64,000 nucleotides of DNA, taken from positions 1 through 64,000 of the forward strand of contig CAVRAU010000012.1 in assembly GCA_963719055.1 (NCBI GenBank). Direction: 5' to 3'. This DNA is from CAXMQZ01 sp963719055. GTDB taxonomy: Bacteria > Acidobacteriota > Thermoanaerobaculia > Multivoradales > JAHEKO01. Below the pieces are notes generated by a model. That model had not been told where the DNA came from. It worked only from the letters and a program-made list of their open reading frames with translations, and made no database searches. Shown here in pieces: positions 1 through 9,575 of this stretch; the first letter of the stretch is position 1, and each line of letters starts with the position of its first letter. A program made the position numbers and the translations under genes.

Positions 1-229
1 ACACCAATTGTTTGCTGGGTTTTTCGCGTGTCTCCCGGCCGGGCCTGTTCGCCGTGGAAGTCACTACCAGTCGCGTTCACGACAGCAACCGCTTACCGAA
101 GTTGCTCTCTCGGGTGACGGAGACCTCGCCCAGGTATCGGCTGAGCACGACAATAACGCAACAACGCCGGTCTTGGCACGCATCGCAGGTCAGCTTTCCA
201 CTGAACCCGATTCCCGCTATTCCCACCAC

Positions 230-2202
230 TCACTCGAGATATCCGAGTGCCCGCAGCGCTTCGCGAGTCTTCGGGTCGAGTTCGGGTTCGGTCCTATCTG
301 CCGGCGCAAGGATGAGGCCATGCTGCCACCGCTGTAGCTGTTCCTCGAGCTCTCTGGCTATTCCTGGTTCTCGGTGAATCAGATTCTGACGCTCTGTCGG
401 ATCGATTGCCACCTCGTACAACTCCTCCCTGCCGTCCGAGGAGAGGATCAGCTTGTACCTGCCCTGTTGAATCGACTGAATGGCTCTGTCGAAAGGGGTG
501 AAGTCGAAGGTCCCTGCCTGGTTACCGATCGCGCCCCGAAGCATCCCGACAGCGTTGTCGTGCTCGGAGTAGATGTACTGCCCGGTGGCGGATCGGAAGA
601 GTGAGCGTCGCTCGAAATCGGGTCGGCTTTCTACTGGCTCTGAGCCAATGAGCTCAGCGATGGTCTGAAATAAGAAAGTCGTGGAGACGGAGCGTCGATC
701 AGCCGACGCCTGCTCCCACCTTGGCGGGAATCTGATCATGAGTGGCACATGGAGCAGTGTGTTGTAGAGGCAGAGCTGATGCTCGATCATTCCGTGGTCG
801 CCGAAGTTCTCGCCATGGTCGGAGGTGACGACCAACACTGTGCTGTCCAGGATCCCCATCCTGGTCAGGAAGTCGGCGAGCCTGCCAATCTGTGCGTCCA
901 GAAACGTCAGCTCATCCGATAGAGCTCTCTCATCACGGCAAGCTCCGGCTCTGTCAGCCGATACTTGTCCAGGTAGTAGAGCTCCGGCACCCGGTTGATG
1001 GGGTCGATTTATCCAGGGTCTCCTGGGTATAGCGGCGTCTGGCAATGTCGGCACGAGGGTAATTCGGCAAGTGAGCGGGCATCAGGTTGAGGAATGCGAA
1101 GAACGGGCGGTCTCTCGTCGTGCTCCAGGAGCAGCCAGGTCTTGAACCGACTCATCGTGTGCCGAGTGTGTTCTGCCGTCCATTTCCAGTGGAGGAATAT
1201 TCTCCCAAGGCGTTCTGCGACCGCAAAACCGATCGGTTCTTTCCCCGGGTCGGTTCGATGGAAGTCTGCGAACCCCTGCGTCATCCCTGTCGATTTCCGG
1301 ATAAAGGGGTTTTCACTCAACCCCACCGTCTGGTAACCGACTTGCGAGAGATACTCGGCGAGTGTGAGGTGCTCACTTTCGAGGCGCAGGTGTCCCCAGT
1401 CCGCGCCGTGTTGGGAGGGGTAGAGTCCAGAGAACATGGACGCATGCGCGGGTAGTGTCCAGGCTGAGGCAGAGAAGGCCTGAGTGAAAAGGGCCCCTTG
1501 CTGGGCCAGTGCATCAATGTTGGGTGTCGTCTCCTCGGCAAAGCCGTACGATGAGACGTAGTCAGCTCGTACGGTGTCCATCACAATCAGGAGAACGTTG
1601 GGTGCCGTAGCTTCGGAGTGCGTCTGAGGTCGATTCGGAGACCGAAGGCGGATAAGAAACTCAGGCCACAGGAATGAAGCGGCAAAGCTCGACATGAAGG
1701 CCACGAACAGGGGGAGAGCGAAGCGTCGACGGTAAAGCAGCGGCAGCACATCGGTTCTCGACACGAGCCGCAGAATCAAGGCAACGAGCGTCAGGAAGAC
1801 GAGCAGACCGGCCAGGCTCGTAAGAACGACGCCTATGGATCGTCCTTGGGTGATCACAAAGAGGTAGGACCGAAGAACCCCAAAGACCACAGCCAGACAC
1901 GCGAGACAGACCAGAAGGTGGTTTGCCTGAGCCGCCGCGTCGAGGCTCTTTCCGCGCAGGCGGATCCAGAAGTAGCTCCCGCAGGCGATAACGAGTCCAG
2001 CCAGGGCAAAGAAGAGAAAATCATAGCTGGCGATAGTGAGGTCGAGACGTCCCTGTCTGAGTAGAAAGACCTCTTCCAGGCCGACTCTCAAGTTTCTGGC
2101 AGCTAGTAAGAGGTCCAAGACCAGAAACGGCCACGCAGCCAGGATTCCCATCAAGAGGAAGGCAAAGGCAGAGGGCGGTCCCTTCCGGTCTACTGCAGCC
2201 AT
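230..2202 (-). CDS. Membrane-anchored sulfatase-like hydrolase (frameshifted)
   Basis: Alkaline-phosphatase-superfamily hydrolase of the sulfatase/phosphotransferase group. About 190 N-terminal residues hold several hydrophobic segments, then the catalytic domain opens with NVLLIVMDTVRADY (metal-binding D) and continues with SAWTLPAHASMFSG, DHGENFGDHG and a C-terminal end in ALGYLE, typical of the family. The usual C/S-x-P-x-R nucleophile motif is not present; the equivalent position reads TLPAH, so Thr or Ser would be the nucleophile. This resembles LtaS-like phosphotransferases more than true arylsulfatases. The frame changes near 1100 (one extra C) and again near 1010-1050, where the conserved NLM..AH and LYYLD stretches move between frames. 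Substrate unknown. Start chosen at 2202 because the hydrophobic N terminus begins there. Confidence 0.82.
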
Positions 2203-2844
2203 CTCGTGGAGAGAATAGCGCGTTTCTCCAACGGCCTACCTCGCAGCAGGCCTGTTTTCTCTTCAGACGGGCCTCACGCAGCGCCACTTGTTCCAGGTCT
2301 GCTGGCCACGGCGAGCGCCGAAAGTGGTACTGCACATTACTCTCGGTTACGCCTCCCGCCAGGGCGGTTACCGGTATCCCAGCAGAGCAGGAGATTCGTG
2401 TAGGGATCTATTTGGCTGCCATTGGAGTCTCTGTGTTCAAGAATGTCCTCCCAGAGGAAGTCCTCGTGTGCCTTTTGGAGGATGTCGCCGAGCGCGAGAT
2501 GAACGAAATGACCAGCGCAGAGGTCTTGTCAGTTCCTTTGGCCTATTCAAGGCCATTGGCATGATGCTCAGTGGACTTGGCTGTCCATCGTTTTGCGGTT
2601 CCAGCGGCGCGCCTTCAGCGGAACCCCTTGGGAAACGGGACCTTGACTTCCCTGGGCCTGTGGTGCAAGAGTCCGGGCCGCAACGTTTTCGTCCGCGCCT
2701 CAGCCAGACGGATTCAGCAGGAGCTTCACTGCGTCCGTGGCTCCGTTTCGTGCGTTCCCTCGCTCACCATCTCGATCTGCACGAAAGACCTCCCGCTCGG
2801 GAGCAACGACCAGGAAACGGTGACCCGATACGTTGCCGGATGCG
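2203..2844. other. Stretch without a supported gene
   Basis: Between the minus-strand sulfatase start and the UnbV-domain remnant on the plus strand I find open frames on both strands but no recognisable domain, no convincing ribosome binding site and no FG-GAP repeat. It probably contains the divergent promoters and possibly the unreadable 5' part of the UnbV protein. The sequence after 2203 includes TATTCT on the minus strand as a possible -10 of the sulfatase gene. Confidence 0.4.
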
Positions 2845-3400
2845 AGGTGGTCCCCGGCTTCAGGATGGCGATCGGAATTTCGTCATCCTGTCGAACCACG
2901 ACGACCTCTATCTGTTCCGCAACGACCTGACGGGCACCGACGTCAACTGGCTCCAGATCGATCTGGATAGGAGTGCCGAGACCCGGCACTGGCTCCTGAC
3001 GGTCGGGGTGCGAATATCACTGTGAGCTGGAGCGGTAAGTCGCAGAGGGTCCGATCGAATGGCGGCAGCAACTATCTGTGTGGCAGCGAGCAGGTCGCAC
3101 ACTTTGGCCTCGGCGTGGCCGGCATGGTCGATGTGACCGCGTCCTGGCTCGATGGGTTCGCGACGAAGATCGACCAGGTGGCTGTCAATCAGCGCCTCAC
3201 GGTGGCAGCCGCTCTCCCCTTGGTGAATACAGTGCCACCTGTAGCGAGGCAGGACACCACAGTGGTGGTCAGTGGGCTCCGTCCGGGAGAGACTGCATAC
3301 GTCGGTCTCTCCGAGGCTGGCACGGGAGAGGGCCCCTACCCACCCCACTGGGTGGTGCACTTCGGCGGCGCCAGCCCTAGCATGGCAGGCAATGTGTTGC
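2845..3400 (+). pseudogene. ASPIC/UnbV-domain protein, C-terminal remnant (frameshifted)
   Basis: Reading across one frame change near 3005 gives an FG-GAP-like end (DGDRNFVILSNHDDLYLFRN) followed by NWLQIDLD, then SNGGSNYLCGSEQVAHFGLG and VDVTASWLDG, the pattern of the ASPIC/UnbV (CRTAC1-type) domain found in secreted proteins of Acidobacteriota and Planctomycetes. After it comes a short region with GLRPGETAYVGLSEAG. The normal N-terminal signal peptide and repeat blades are not readable upstream. Either this is a true 5'-deleted remnant or the front part is scrambled by base insertions; the high frameshift rate in the neighbouring cytochrome gene favours the second. It lies just upstream of and in the same direction as the multiheme cytochrome gene. 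Confidence 0.6.
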
Positions 3401-3429
3401 GATCCATCCGTTGGCCAAAAGGGGGAGTC

Positions 3430-5480
3430 ATGAGAATCGCTGCATTTTCGGTGGCACTGCTGGTATCGGGGTCTCAAGCTGGCCCTGGATTCGGTGCCGA
3501 GACTGTACCCGACCGATGTGCAGCAGCCGGGAACACAGCCGGGTGAGATCGGCAATCTCGAGTCGCCAGACAAATGTGACAACTGCCATGGAGGCTACAA
3601 CGCCGACGTCGAGCCAGCCCACAATTGGCGCGGCAGCATGATGGCCAACGCCGGTCGGGACCCGATCTTCTGGGCCACGCTCGCCATCGCCGAGCAGGAC
3701 TTCGACGGGGCTGGGGATCTGTGCATACGATGCCACAGTACCGGCGGGTGGTTGGCGGAGCGTTCCACACCCACGGACGGATCGGCCCTGACCCCTGGTG
3801 ATGCCGATGGAGTCGAATGCGATTTCTGCCACAAGATGACGAACCCGGACAACTCCGAACACTCGGCGAGCAGTACGCACCCTTCATCGCGAATGACGGC
3901 GGCTTCCCGCCGATCGGCTACTACGGCAGCGGTATGACCTCGATCTGGGGCGGAGACGACAAGCTGGGCCCGTATGACGAAACCGTAGCCAGACATCGAG
4001 ATCCTGCAATCCCTGTTCCATCGCTCGGTGGACTTCTGCGGCACCTGTCACGATGTGTCGAATCCGGTGGTCGGCGACCTGGCTCACAATCACGGCATCC
4101 AGGAGACGGCGGACGGGGTGATCTCGAGCGGTATCCCGGGCGCACCGGTCGAGGAGAAGGCCGCCTTCAATAATTTCCCCTATCAGTACGGAATCGTGGA
4201 GAGAACTTTCAGCGAGTACAAGTCCAGTCTCCTACCGAGAACGCGGGTGCGGGACTTCTCGAGTCTCCCGGCGGATCTCCAGGACGGAGCGCATCTTGCG
4301 TGCCTATGAGAGCTGCGCTGCTGGCAGGAACCAATGGCGACTATCAGGACGGAACCCTGCGCTACTTCAGTTGCCAGACCTGTCATCTGCGGCCGGTCAA
4401 CGGCTCGGGCTGCAACAAGACAGGGAGCACCGATTCGCGGGGACCTGCCGCTCCATGACATGACCGGCGGCAACTACTGGATGCCGGAGGCGATCCAGTA
4501 TCTCGATGCGCTGGACAAATTGCGGCTCGGAGGCGGCCTGACCGGCAGGACAGATTGCCGCCATGGATGACGGTGTGCTCGCGCCCGTCAGCAGCTGAGC
4601 CAGGCCGCATCCGTACGGTGATGGGCGATACCGTTCCGCATCGTCAATCTCACCGGGCACAAACTGATCTCGGGGTATCCCGAGGGTCGACGGATGTGGT
4701 TGAACATCAAGTGGTACTCCCCACAGGGAATCTCATCAGGGAGGATGGAGCGTATGGTCCGCTCTTCGATGATCAAGGCGAGCCGGTCACCGTGGCCAAT
4801 CCGGCTGGCGGACCGCCCGTCCAGGTGGAGAGTCTTCTGGATCTGGACGATCCCCGAACCAGGGTCTACGAGGCACACTACGGGGTGACCCAGGAGTGGG
4901 CCCAGCAGCTCATCGACCTCGGCTACTTCGCCCGACCTGGCTCTCGCTTCGACCGGTATACCGGTGCTCCGGAGATCCACCCTGGGCGAGTTGGCGATCG
5001 AGCCACCTGGGACGACTCATGAGACCCTTCACTTCGTGCTCAACAACACGGTGTCCAGGACAATCGCATCCCGCCTTACGGCATGAGTTACGAGGAGGCC
5101 CGAAAACGCAACGCTCTGCCGGTACCGGCTACTCAATACGGAGGAGCGGCCCGGAGGCGCCTACGCCTACTGGGACGAGGTCGAGTTGGGACCACACTCG
5201 ACCACGGTGTTGACCTACGCCACCATCGATCTCATGTATCAGCCCACTAGCTGGGAGTACATCCAGTTTCTCTGGCTGGCCAACGGCCAGGAGCAATGAG
5301 TTTCTGGCCAACGAGGGCGTCAACATGCTCGAGGCCTGGCTCAACACCGGGATGGCGCCTCCGTATGTCATGGCCTCCGCGGTTTGGGTCCCGGGTGGGC
5401 CGAAACCAGAGCTTCCAGATCCTCTCGGGCCGCGACCTGACTTCCGGCTACCACCGCCAGAGAGCGCTGTCCATCCGTGA
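3430..5480 (+). CDS. Secreted multiheme cytochrome c, five CXXCH (frameshifted)
   Basis: Predicted periplasmic or extracellular electron carrier. ATG 3430 follows GGGGGAG and opens a signal peptide (MRIAAFSVALLVSG). Heme motifs seen: CDNCH 3575-3589, CIRCH 3722-3736, CDFCH 3818-3832, CGTCH 4037-4051 and CQTCH 4372-4386. Downstream, NLTGHKLISGYPEGRRMW and a long non-heme domain (VLNNTV, GPHSTTVLTYATIDL) match multiheme cytochrome-family proteins. The reading frame has to be changed about ten times, near 3480, 3855, 3990, 4310, 4420, 4560, 4640 and beyond, but the pieces join into one ~680-residue product ending with PPPESAVHP and TGA at 5478. Redox partner and substrate are unknown. The UnbV-domain gene upstream may be co-transcribed. 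Confidence 0.8.
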
Positions 5481-5603
5481 TCCTGACTGAGCTATCTTCA
5501 GCGGTGGTCTCCGCTCGCCGATGATCTATGGTCTTCCAGAATGGCCCATGATTCCTGAATCCTAGTCTTCCCGGCCGCGCCCTGGAATGAAGGAGAGACC
5601 GGG

Positions 5604-6986
5604 GTGTGGAAGGGTGGCGTGAGTGCTAGGCTGAGGCCGGTGAAACCGAATCGCATCGTCCTTCGTTGCCCCGAGCTCACCCTCAAGGGCAGGAATCGCG
5701 GCCTGTTCGAGAGGGTTCTGTTACAGAACGTCGCCCAAAGGCTCGGCGGCCTCGGTCTTCGGTGGCGGGTGCGCAGTGCCCACGGGCGAGTCTATGTCGA
5801 TGTGGGCGCCGAATCTCCCGAAGACCTCGAGGCCGTGCTGCAGGCTCTTGCCGAGGTTACAGGTGCCGAGTCGGTAGCCGCCGCTATCTGGCTCAAGTCT
5901 GGAGTCACTCGGCAGCACACGGACAATCCAGACATGAAGCTCATCGAAGACACCATGGTCGAGCTGGCCCGCCGGAACCTCGTGGAGGGGGGTACATTTG
6001 CGGTTCGGGTCAACCGGGTGGACAAGCGCCTCCCGTTGAATTCCATCGACATGGAGAGGCGACTGGGCCAATCCGTGCGCGATCAGACAAGCTGGGATCG
6101 GGTCGATCTGGAGAATCCCGATCGTCTGTTCGCCATGGATGTCTATGCGGACGGCATGTACTTCACGGTGGGCAAGATTCCCGGAGTTGCGGGTTTGCCG
6201 GTCGGCACTGGAGGCAGAGTCCTGGCGCTGCTCTCCGGCGGCATCGACTCACCGGTCGCCGCCTTCGAGCTGGCCAAGCGGGGGTGTCGCGTCGATTTCT
6301 TCCACCTGAGCGCGACCTACTCCCAACAGCGTGACGATGCGACGCCGGTCGTCCGGCTGGCAAAGTCGCTGAGTCGCTACACTCTGCGCTCGCGTCTCTT
6401 CACGGCACCGGCCACACATCTGGATCTGGCCTTGACGGGCCCGTCGACCGGCCTGGAGGCCATTCTGTTCCGTCGGTTCCTGGTCCGCGTCGGCACGATG
6501 CTGGCTCGAAGACTCGGGGCGAGAGCCCTGGTGACGGGCGACAGCCTGGGGCAGGTCGCCTCGCAGACGCTGGAAAACCTGACCTCCGTGTATCAGGCTA
6601 CAGAGATGCCGATCTTCAACCCACTGATCGGCGCCAACAAGCAGCAGACCATCGATACCGCCCGGCGGATCGGTACCTATGAGATCTCGATCGAACCCTA
6701 CAAGGACTGCTGCGCGTTGCTGGCCCAGCGTCCACGCACCCACTCCGAACCCGAGGAGCTTCTGGCTCTGGAGCAGGAGCTGCTTCCCCGTTACGACAGA
6801 CTCATCGACGCGACGCTCTCGGATCTCGCCTGGCGGGCTTTCGAGTGCGGTGCGGAGGCGAGTGAGTGGCAGTCTAGCGACGAGAATCCAGCGAGGGCGG
6901 ACGGGACTCCAGATACTTCTGCTTTTCCAGGTAGTCGTGTGGGAGCCGCCGCAGGTGATGGCGAATCAGGGTCAGGGGAGCGATGA
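5604..6986 (+). CDS. thiI: tRNA 4-thiouridine synthase / thiamine sulfurtransferase ThiI
   Basis: ThiI adenylates U8 of tRNA with ATP and inserts sulfur to make 4-thiouridine; it can also feed ThiS in thiamine synthesis. N-terminal ferredoxin-like and THUMP regions (LRCPELTLKGRNRGLFE, about residues 20-165) are followed by the PP-loop ATPase motif SGGIDSP (about residue 212) and the family signatures ALVTGDSLGQVASQT and EPYKDCCALLAQRP. No C-terminal rhodanese domain is present, so sulfur must come from a separate desulfurase. GTG 5604 is favoured because AGGAGA lies 7 nt upstream. The last ~40 residues look unlike ThiI and overlap the convergent gene by 113 nt, so the true end may be near 6875. 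Confidence 0.95.
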   Translation: MWKGGVSARLRPVKPNRIVLRCPELTLKGRNRGLFERVLLQNVAQRLGGLGLRWRVRSAHGRVYVDVGAESPEDLEAVLQALAEVTGAESVAAAIWLKSGVTRQHTDNPDMKLIEDTMVELARRNLVEGGTFAVRVNRVDKRLPLNSIDMERRLGQSVRDQTSWDRVDLENPDRLFAMDVYADGMYFTVGKIPGVAGLPVGTGGRVLALLSGGIDSPVAAFELAKRGCRVDFFHLSATYSQQRDDATPVVRLAKSLSRYTLRSRLFTAPATHLDLALTGPSTGLEAILFRRFLVRVGTMLARRLGARALVTGDSLGQVASQTLENLTSVYQATEMPIFNPLIGANKQQTIDTARRIGTYEISIEPYKDCCALLAQRPRTHSEPEELLALEQELLPRYDRLIDATLSDLAWRAFECGAEASEWQSSDENPARADGTPDTSAFPGSRVGAAAGDGESGSGER

Positions 6987-7827
6987 TAGGCAGCTTCTCA
7001 GTGCGATAGGCGTGAATCGTCTCGTCGAGCTCGGCACGATCTCCCGCATCCAGCTTGTCACTCACGTATCCTGCCAGGTGCTGAAGCACGTTGGCCTGGG
7101 CCTTCTTCTTGGCCGGCTTGGATAGAGCCTTCATCATGCCAGCAATGTACTCGTGGCCGATCTGCTCGAGGTCGCCGCTGCCGGCCTCCGCGACCAGGCG
7201 TCCGAGCCGGCGCATGGCTTCCTGGTCATGGGCCAGCAGAAGAAACTTGTGCTCGGTGTGGAATTTGACGAGGTCCCGGGGCTTCAGGCCTTTGGCGACG
7301 ATGCACTGCCACTGGTGAAAGGCGAAGACGCGCTCCAGAAAGCTGCCGCGCAGGCCCGGATCGTTGAGGCGACCTTCCTCCTCGCAGGGTAGAAGAGGCT
7401 GTGTCTCCATCAGCGCCGCAGCAAAAAGACCGCGGCCGTTGGGGGAGGGAACATCATTCTTGTCGTAGACCTTGACCCGTTCCATGCCGCAGCTGGGGGA
7501 TTTGGCCTTCAGGATGAAGCCGCTGATAAAGGCGTGAGTGCGGCCGATCTCCCGTCCATAATTGTCCAGATCCTCGGTGGCGTCGATTGAAGGGTCTTTG
7601 GGGCTGATCGCCCGGGGGGAGTCGATTGTGCCCACGAGCCGAATGGGTGGGCGGGGTACTCCCAAACCGATAGCCAGCTCGGGGCAAAGGGGAACAAATT
7701 GAAAGTACTCGGAGAGGATGTCGGTGACGTAGCGGCTCCGTTTATGACCACCGTTGAAGCGCACCTCCTCGCCCAGCAGACAGCTGCTGACGCCGATCTG
7801 AATCTTCTGCGGATCTAGCTCACCCAT
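6874..7827 (-). CDS. rudS: TudS-DUF1722 fusion, probable tRNA 4-thiouridine desulfidase
   Basis: N-terminal DUF523/TudS domain (residues ~8-150) with three cysteines in conserved contexts, SSCLLG (C16), LCPE (C48) and SPSCG (C113), which in TudS hold a catalytic [4Fe-4S] cluster used to remove sulfur from thiouracil or 4-thio-UMP. The C-terminal DUF1722 (YbgA) domain (residues ~170-300, FHTEHKFLLLAHD) is thought to bind RNA. The same fusion is the architecture of RudS, reported to remove s4U from tRNA. The gene is complete and undisturbed. It overlaps the end of the adenine deaminase gene by 13 nt, so it is probably translated from the purine operon, and it converges with thiI, which makes s4U. 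The exact substrate in this organism is inference. Confidence 0.88.
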   Translation of the reverse strand: MGELDPQKIQIGVSSCLLGEEVRFNGGHKRSRYVTDILSEYFQFVPLCPELAIGLGVPRPPIRLVGTIDSPRAISPKDPSIDATEDLDNYGREIGRTHAFISGFILKAKSPSCGMERVKVYDKNDVPSPNGRGLFAAALMETQPLLPCEEEGRLNDPGLRGSFLERVFAFHQWQCIVAKGLKPRDLVKFHTEHKFLLLAHDQEAMRRLGRLVAEAGSGDLEQIGHEYIAGMMKALSKPAKKKAQANVLQHLAGYVSDKLDAGDRAELDETIHAYRTEKLPIIAPLTLIRHHLRRLPHDYLEKQKYLESRPPSLDSRR

Positions 7828-9521
7828 AGTGGCACCTTTTCGAAACGCTCCACGTCGACGAGTCCCTGATCGGTGAGCTTGAGAGATGGAATGACCTCCA
7901 GCGCCAGAAAGCTCATGGCCATGAAGGGGTCGTGGAGATCAGAGCCCAGATCTCTGGCGGCAGCGAGGACGTCCTCGAGTTTCTCGCGAACGGTCGTCAC
8001 CGGTTCGTCGGTCATCAGGCCCCCGATGGGCAGCGGCAGCTCTGCCAGCACCCGATCGCTCTTGGCCACCACCATGCCTCCCCCCAGATCGGCCGCGCGG
8101 CGAGATGCCGTGACCATGGAAAGGTCGTCGGCGCCGATGACCACCAGATTGTGATGATCGTGGGCCACGGAAGATGCCAGGGCTCCCTCGCGCAGGCCGA
8201 TTCCCCGAACAAACCCCAGACCCATGGCGCCCGAGCGACGGTGGCGTTCGATCACGGCCATCTTCAGGAGGTCGCGCTGCGGGTCGGCCACCGCCTGCCC
8301 CTCGCGGATGGGCAATTCTTCTACCAGGTGCTCGGTAACCAGTTGATCGGGGATGACGCCGATGACCCGGCCCTCGCCTGTTCCGGCTTCGATGGAAAAA
8401 TCGACCTGTTCCCAGGCCACGTTCATGGTGCTGCGCAACGAGTGGGGCTGCCTCGCCAACCGTCGAATGGTCATCCGGCCTTCGTGGGCGACGGGCGTGC
8501 CACCCCTGATCACGATGTGGGGCTGAAGATCCTGGAGATCTCGAAAGGCGATGAGGTCGGCGCGCCGGCCGGGAGCGATGGCGCCTCGATCCCGCAAGCC
8601 AAAATAGTCGGCCGTGTTCGAGGTGGCCATCCGGATCGCCTGGATGGGGTCGATCCCGGCGGCGATGGCACGGCGGACCATGAAGTCGATGTGTCCTTCG
8701 TCCAGGAGATCGCGGGGTTGCCGGTCGTCGGTGCAGAAGCAAATGCGATGGTGGTTTGCCGGCGTGATCAGGGGCAGGAGGGTCTCGAGGTTTCTGGCAT
8801 TGGTGGCCTCGCGAATGAAGATCATCATGCCCATGCGCAGCTTCTCCTCCGCCTCCTCGACGGTCGTGCATTCGTGATCCGAGCCGATCCCGGCCGCGAT
8901 ATAGGCCGCTAGATCTTTGCCTGTCAGTGCCGGGCAATGACCGTCGATGACCGTGCCCTCGAAGGCCATCAGCTTTTCCAGCACCTCGCTGCTGCCGTGA
9001 ATCACGCCGGGGAAGTTCATCACCTCGGCAAGTCCCAGAACCCAGGGATCCGATCTCAAGGGTGCCAGTTCGTGACTGCGAAGGGTGGCACCGCTGGTCT
9101 CCATAGGCGTAGCGGGGACACAGGAGGGGGCCATGACGAACATGCTCATGGGCCCGTCCTTGGCACTTTCGAGCATGAACCGGATCCCTTCGAGCCCCAG
9201 GACGTTGGCGATCTCGTGAGGGTCGGTGATGACCGTCGTCGTGCCCCTGGGGACCACGGCTCTAGCGAACTCGGCTGGTGGCACCAAGCTGCTCTCGATA
9301 TGGACGTGGGCATCGATGAACCCTGGGGCCAGGTAAGCACCCTGCAGATCGAGAACCTCCTGGGCCTCGTAGTCGCCGAGCCCGACGATTCGCGAGCTGA
9401 CGATGGCTACGTTGGTGGGGATGATCTCGCCGCTCAGCACGTTGATGACCTGGGCATTGGCGAGGAGTAGCTCGGCCGGTGCTTCACCGCGGGCAAACCG
9501 AATGAGGGATTGAAGCTCCAC
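7815..9521 (-). CDS. ade: Adenine deaminase
   Basis: Amidohydrolase that converts adenine to hypoxanthine and ammonia in purine salvage. At 568 residues it has the usual length. Metal-binding signatures are intact: DAHVHIESS (HxH), HGSSEVLEKL, IGSDHECTT and FCTDDRQP, and the C-terminal half contains HDHHNLVVIGAD, typical of AdeC/Ade proteins. The start is GTG 9521, preceded by an excellent ribosome binding site, AGGAGG with 5 nt spacing. The gene lies 54 nt behind the NCS2 permease and overlaps rudS, so transporter, deaminase and desulfidase form one minus-strand operon. Confidence 0.95.
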   Translation of the reverse strand: MELQSLIRFARGEAPAELLLANAQVINVLSGEIIPTNVAIVSSRIVGLGDYEAQEVLDLQGAYLAPGFIDAHVHIESSLVPPAEFARAVVPRGTTTVITDPHEIANVLGLEGIRFMLESAKDGPMSMFVMAPSCVPATPMETSGATLRSHELAPLRSDPWVLGLAEVMNFPGVIHGSSEVLEKLMAFEGTVIDGHCPALTGKDLAAYIAAGIGSDHECTTVEEAEEKLRMGMMIFIREATNARNLETLLPLITPANHHRICFCTDDRQPRDLLDEGHIDFMVRRAIAAGIDPIQAIRMATSNTADYFGLRDRGAIAPGRRADLIAFRDLQDLQPHIVIRGGTPVAHEGRMTIRRLARQPHSLRSTMNVAWEQVDFSIEAGTGEGRVIGVIPDQLVTEHLVEELPIREGQAVADPQRDLLKMAVIERHRRSGAMGLGFVRGIGLREGALASSVAHDHHNLVVIGADDLSMVTASRRAADLGGGMVVAKSDRVLAELPLPIGGLMTDEPVTTVREKLEDVLAAARDLGSDLHDPFMAMSFLALEVIPSLKLTDQGLVDVERFEKVPLWVS

Positions 9522-9575
9522 GTCGACCTCCTGACCCGATCTTATCGCTACGGGCCGGCTCGAGCCCTCTTTGTT

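Noticed and set aside
1..229. Short plus-strand frames at the left edge
   Set aside because: No domain and no ribosome binding site; they lie downstream of the minus-strand sulfatase and look like chance frames.
2288..2850. Long plus-strand open frame and an overlapping minus-strand frame (2726-2989) with protein-like stretches
   Set aside because: Neither shows a domain, and high GC makes complementary frames look protein-like. Only the UnbV part after about 2845 is supported.
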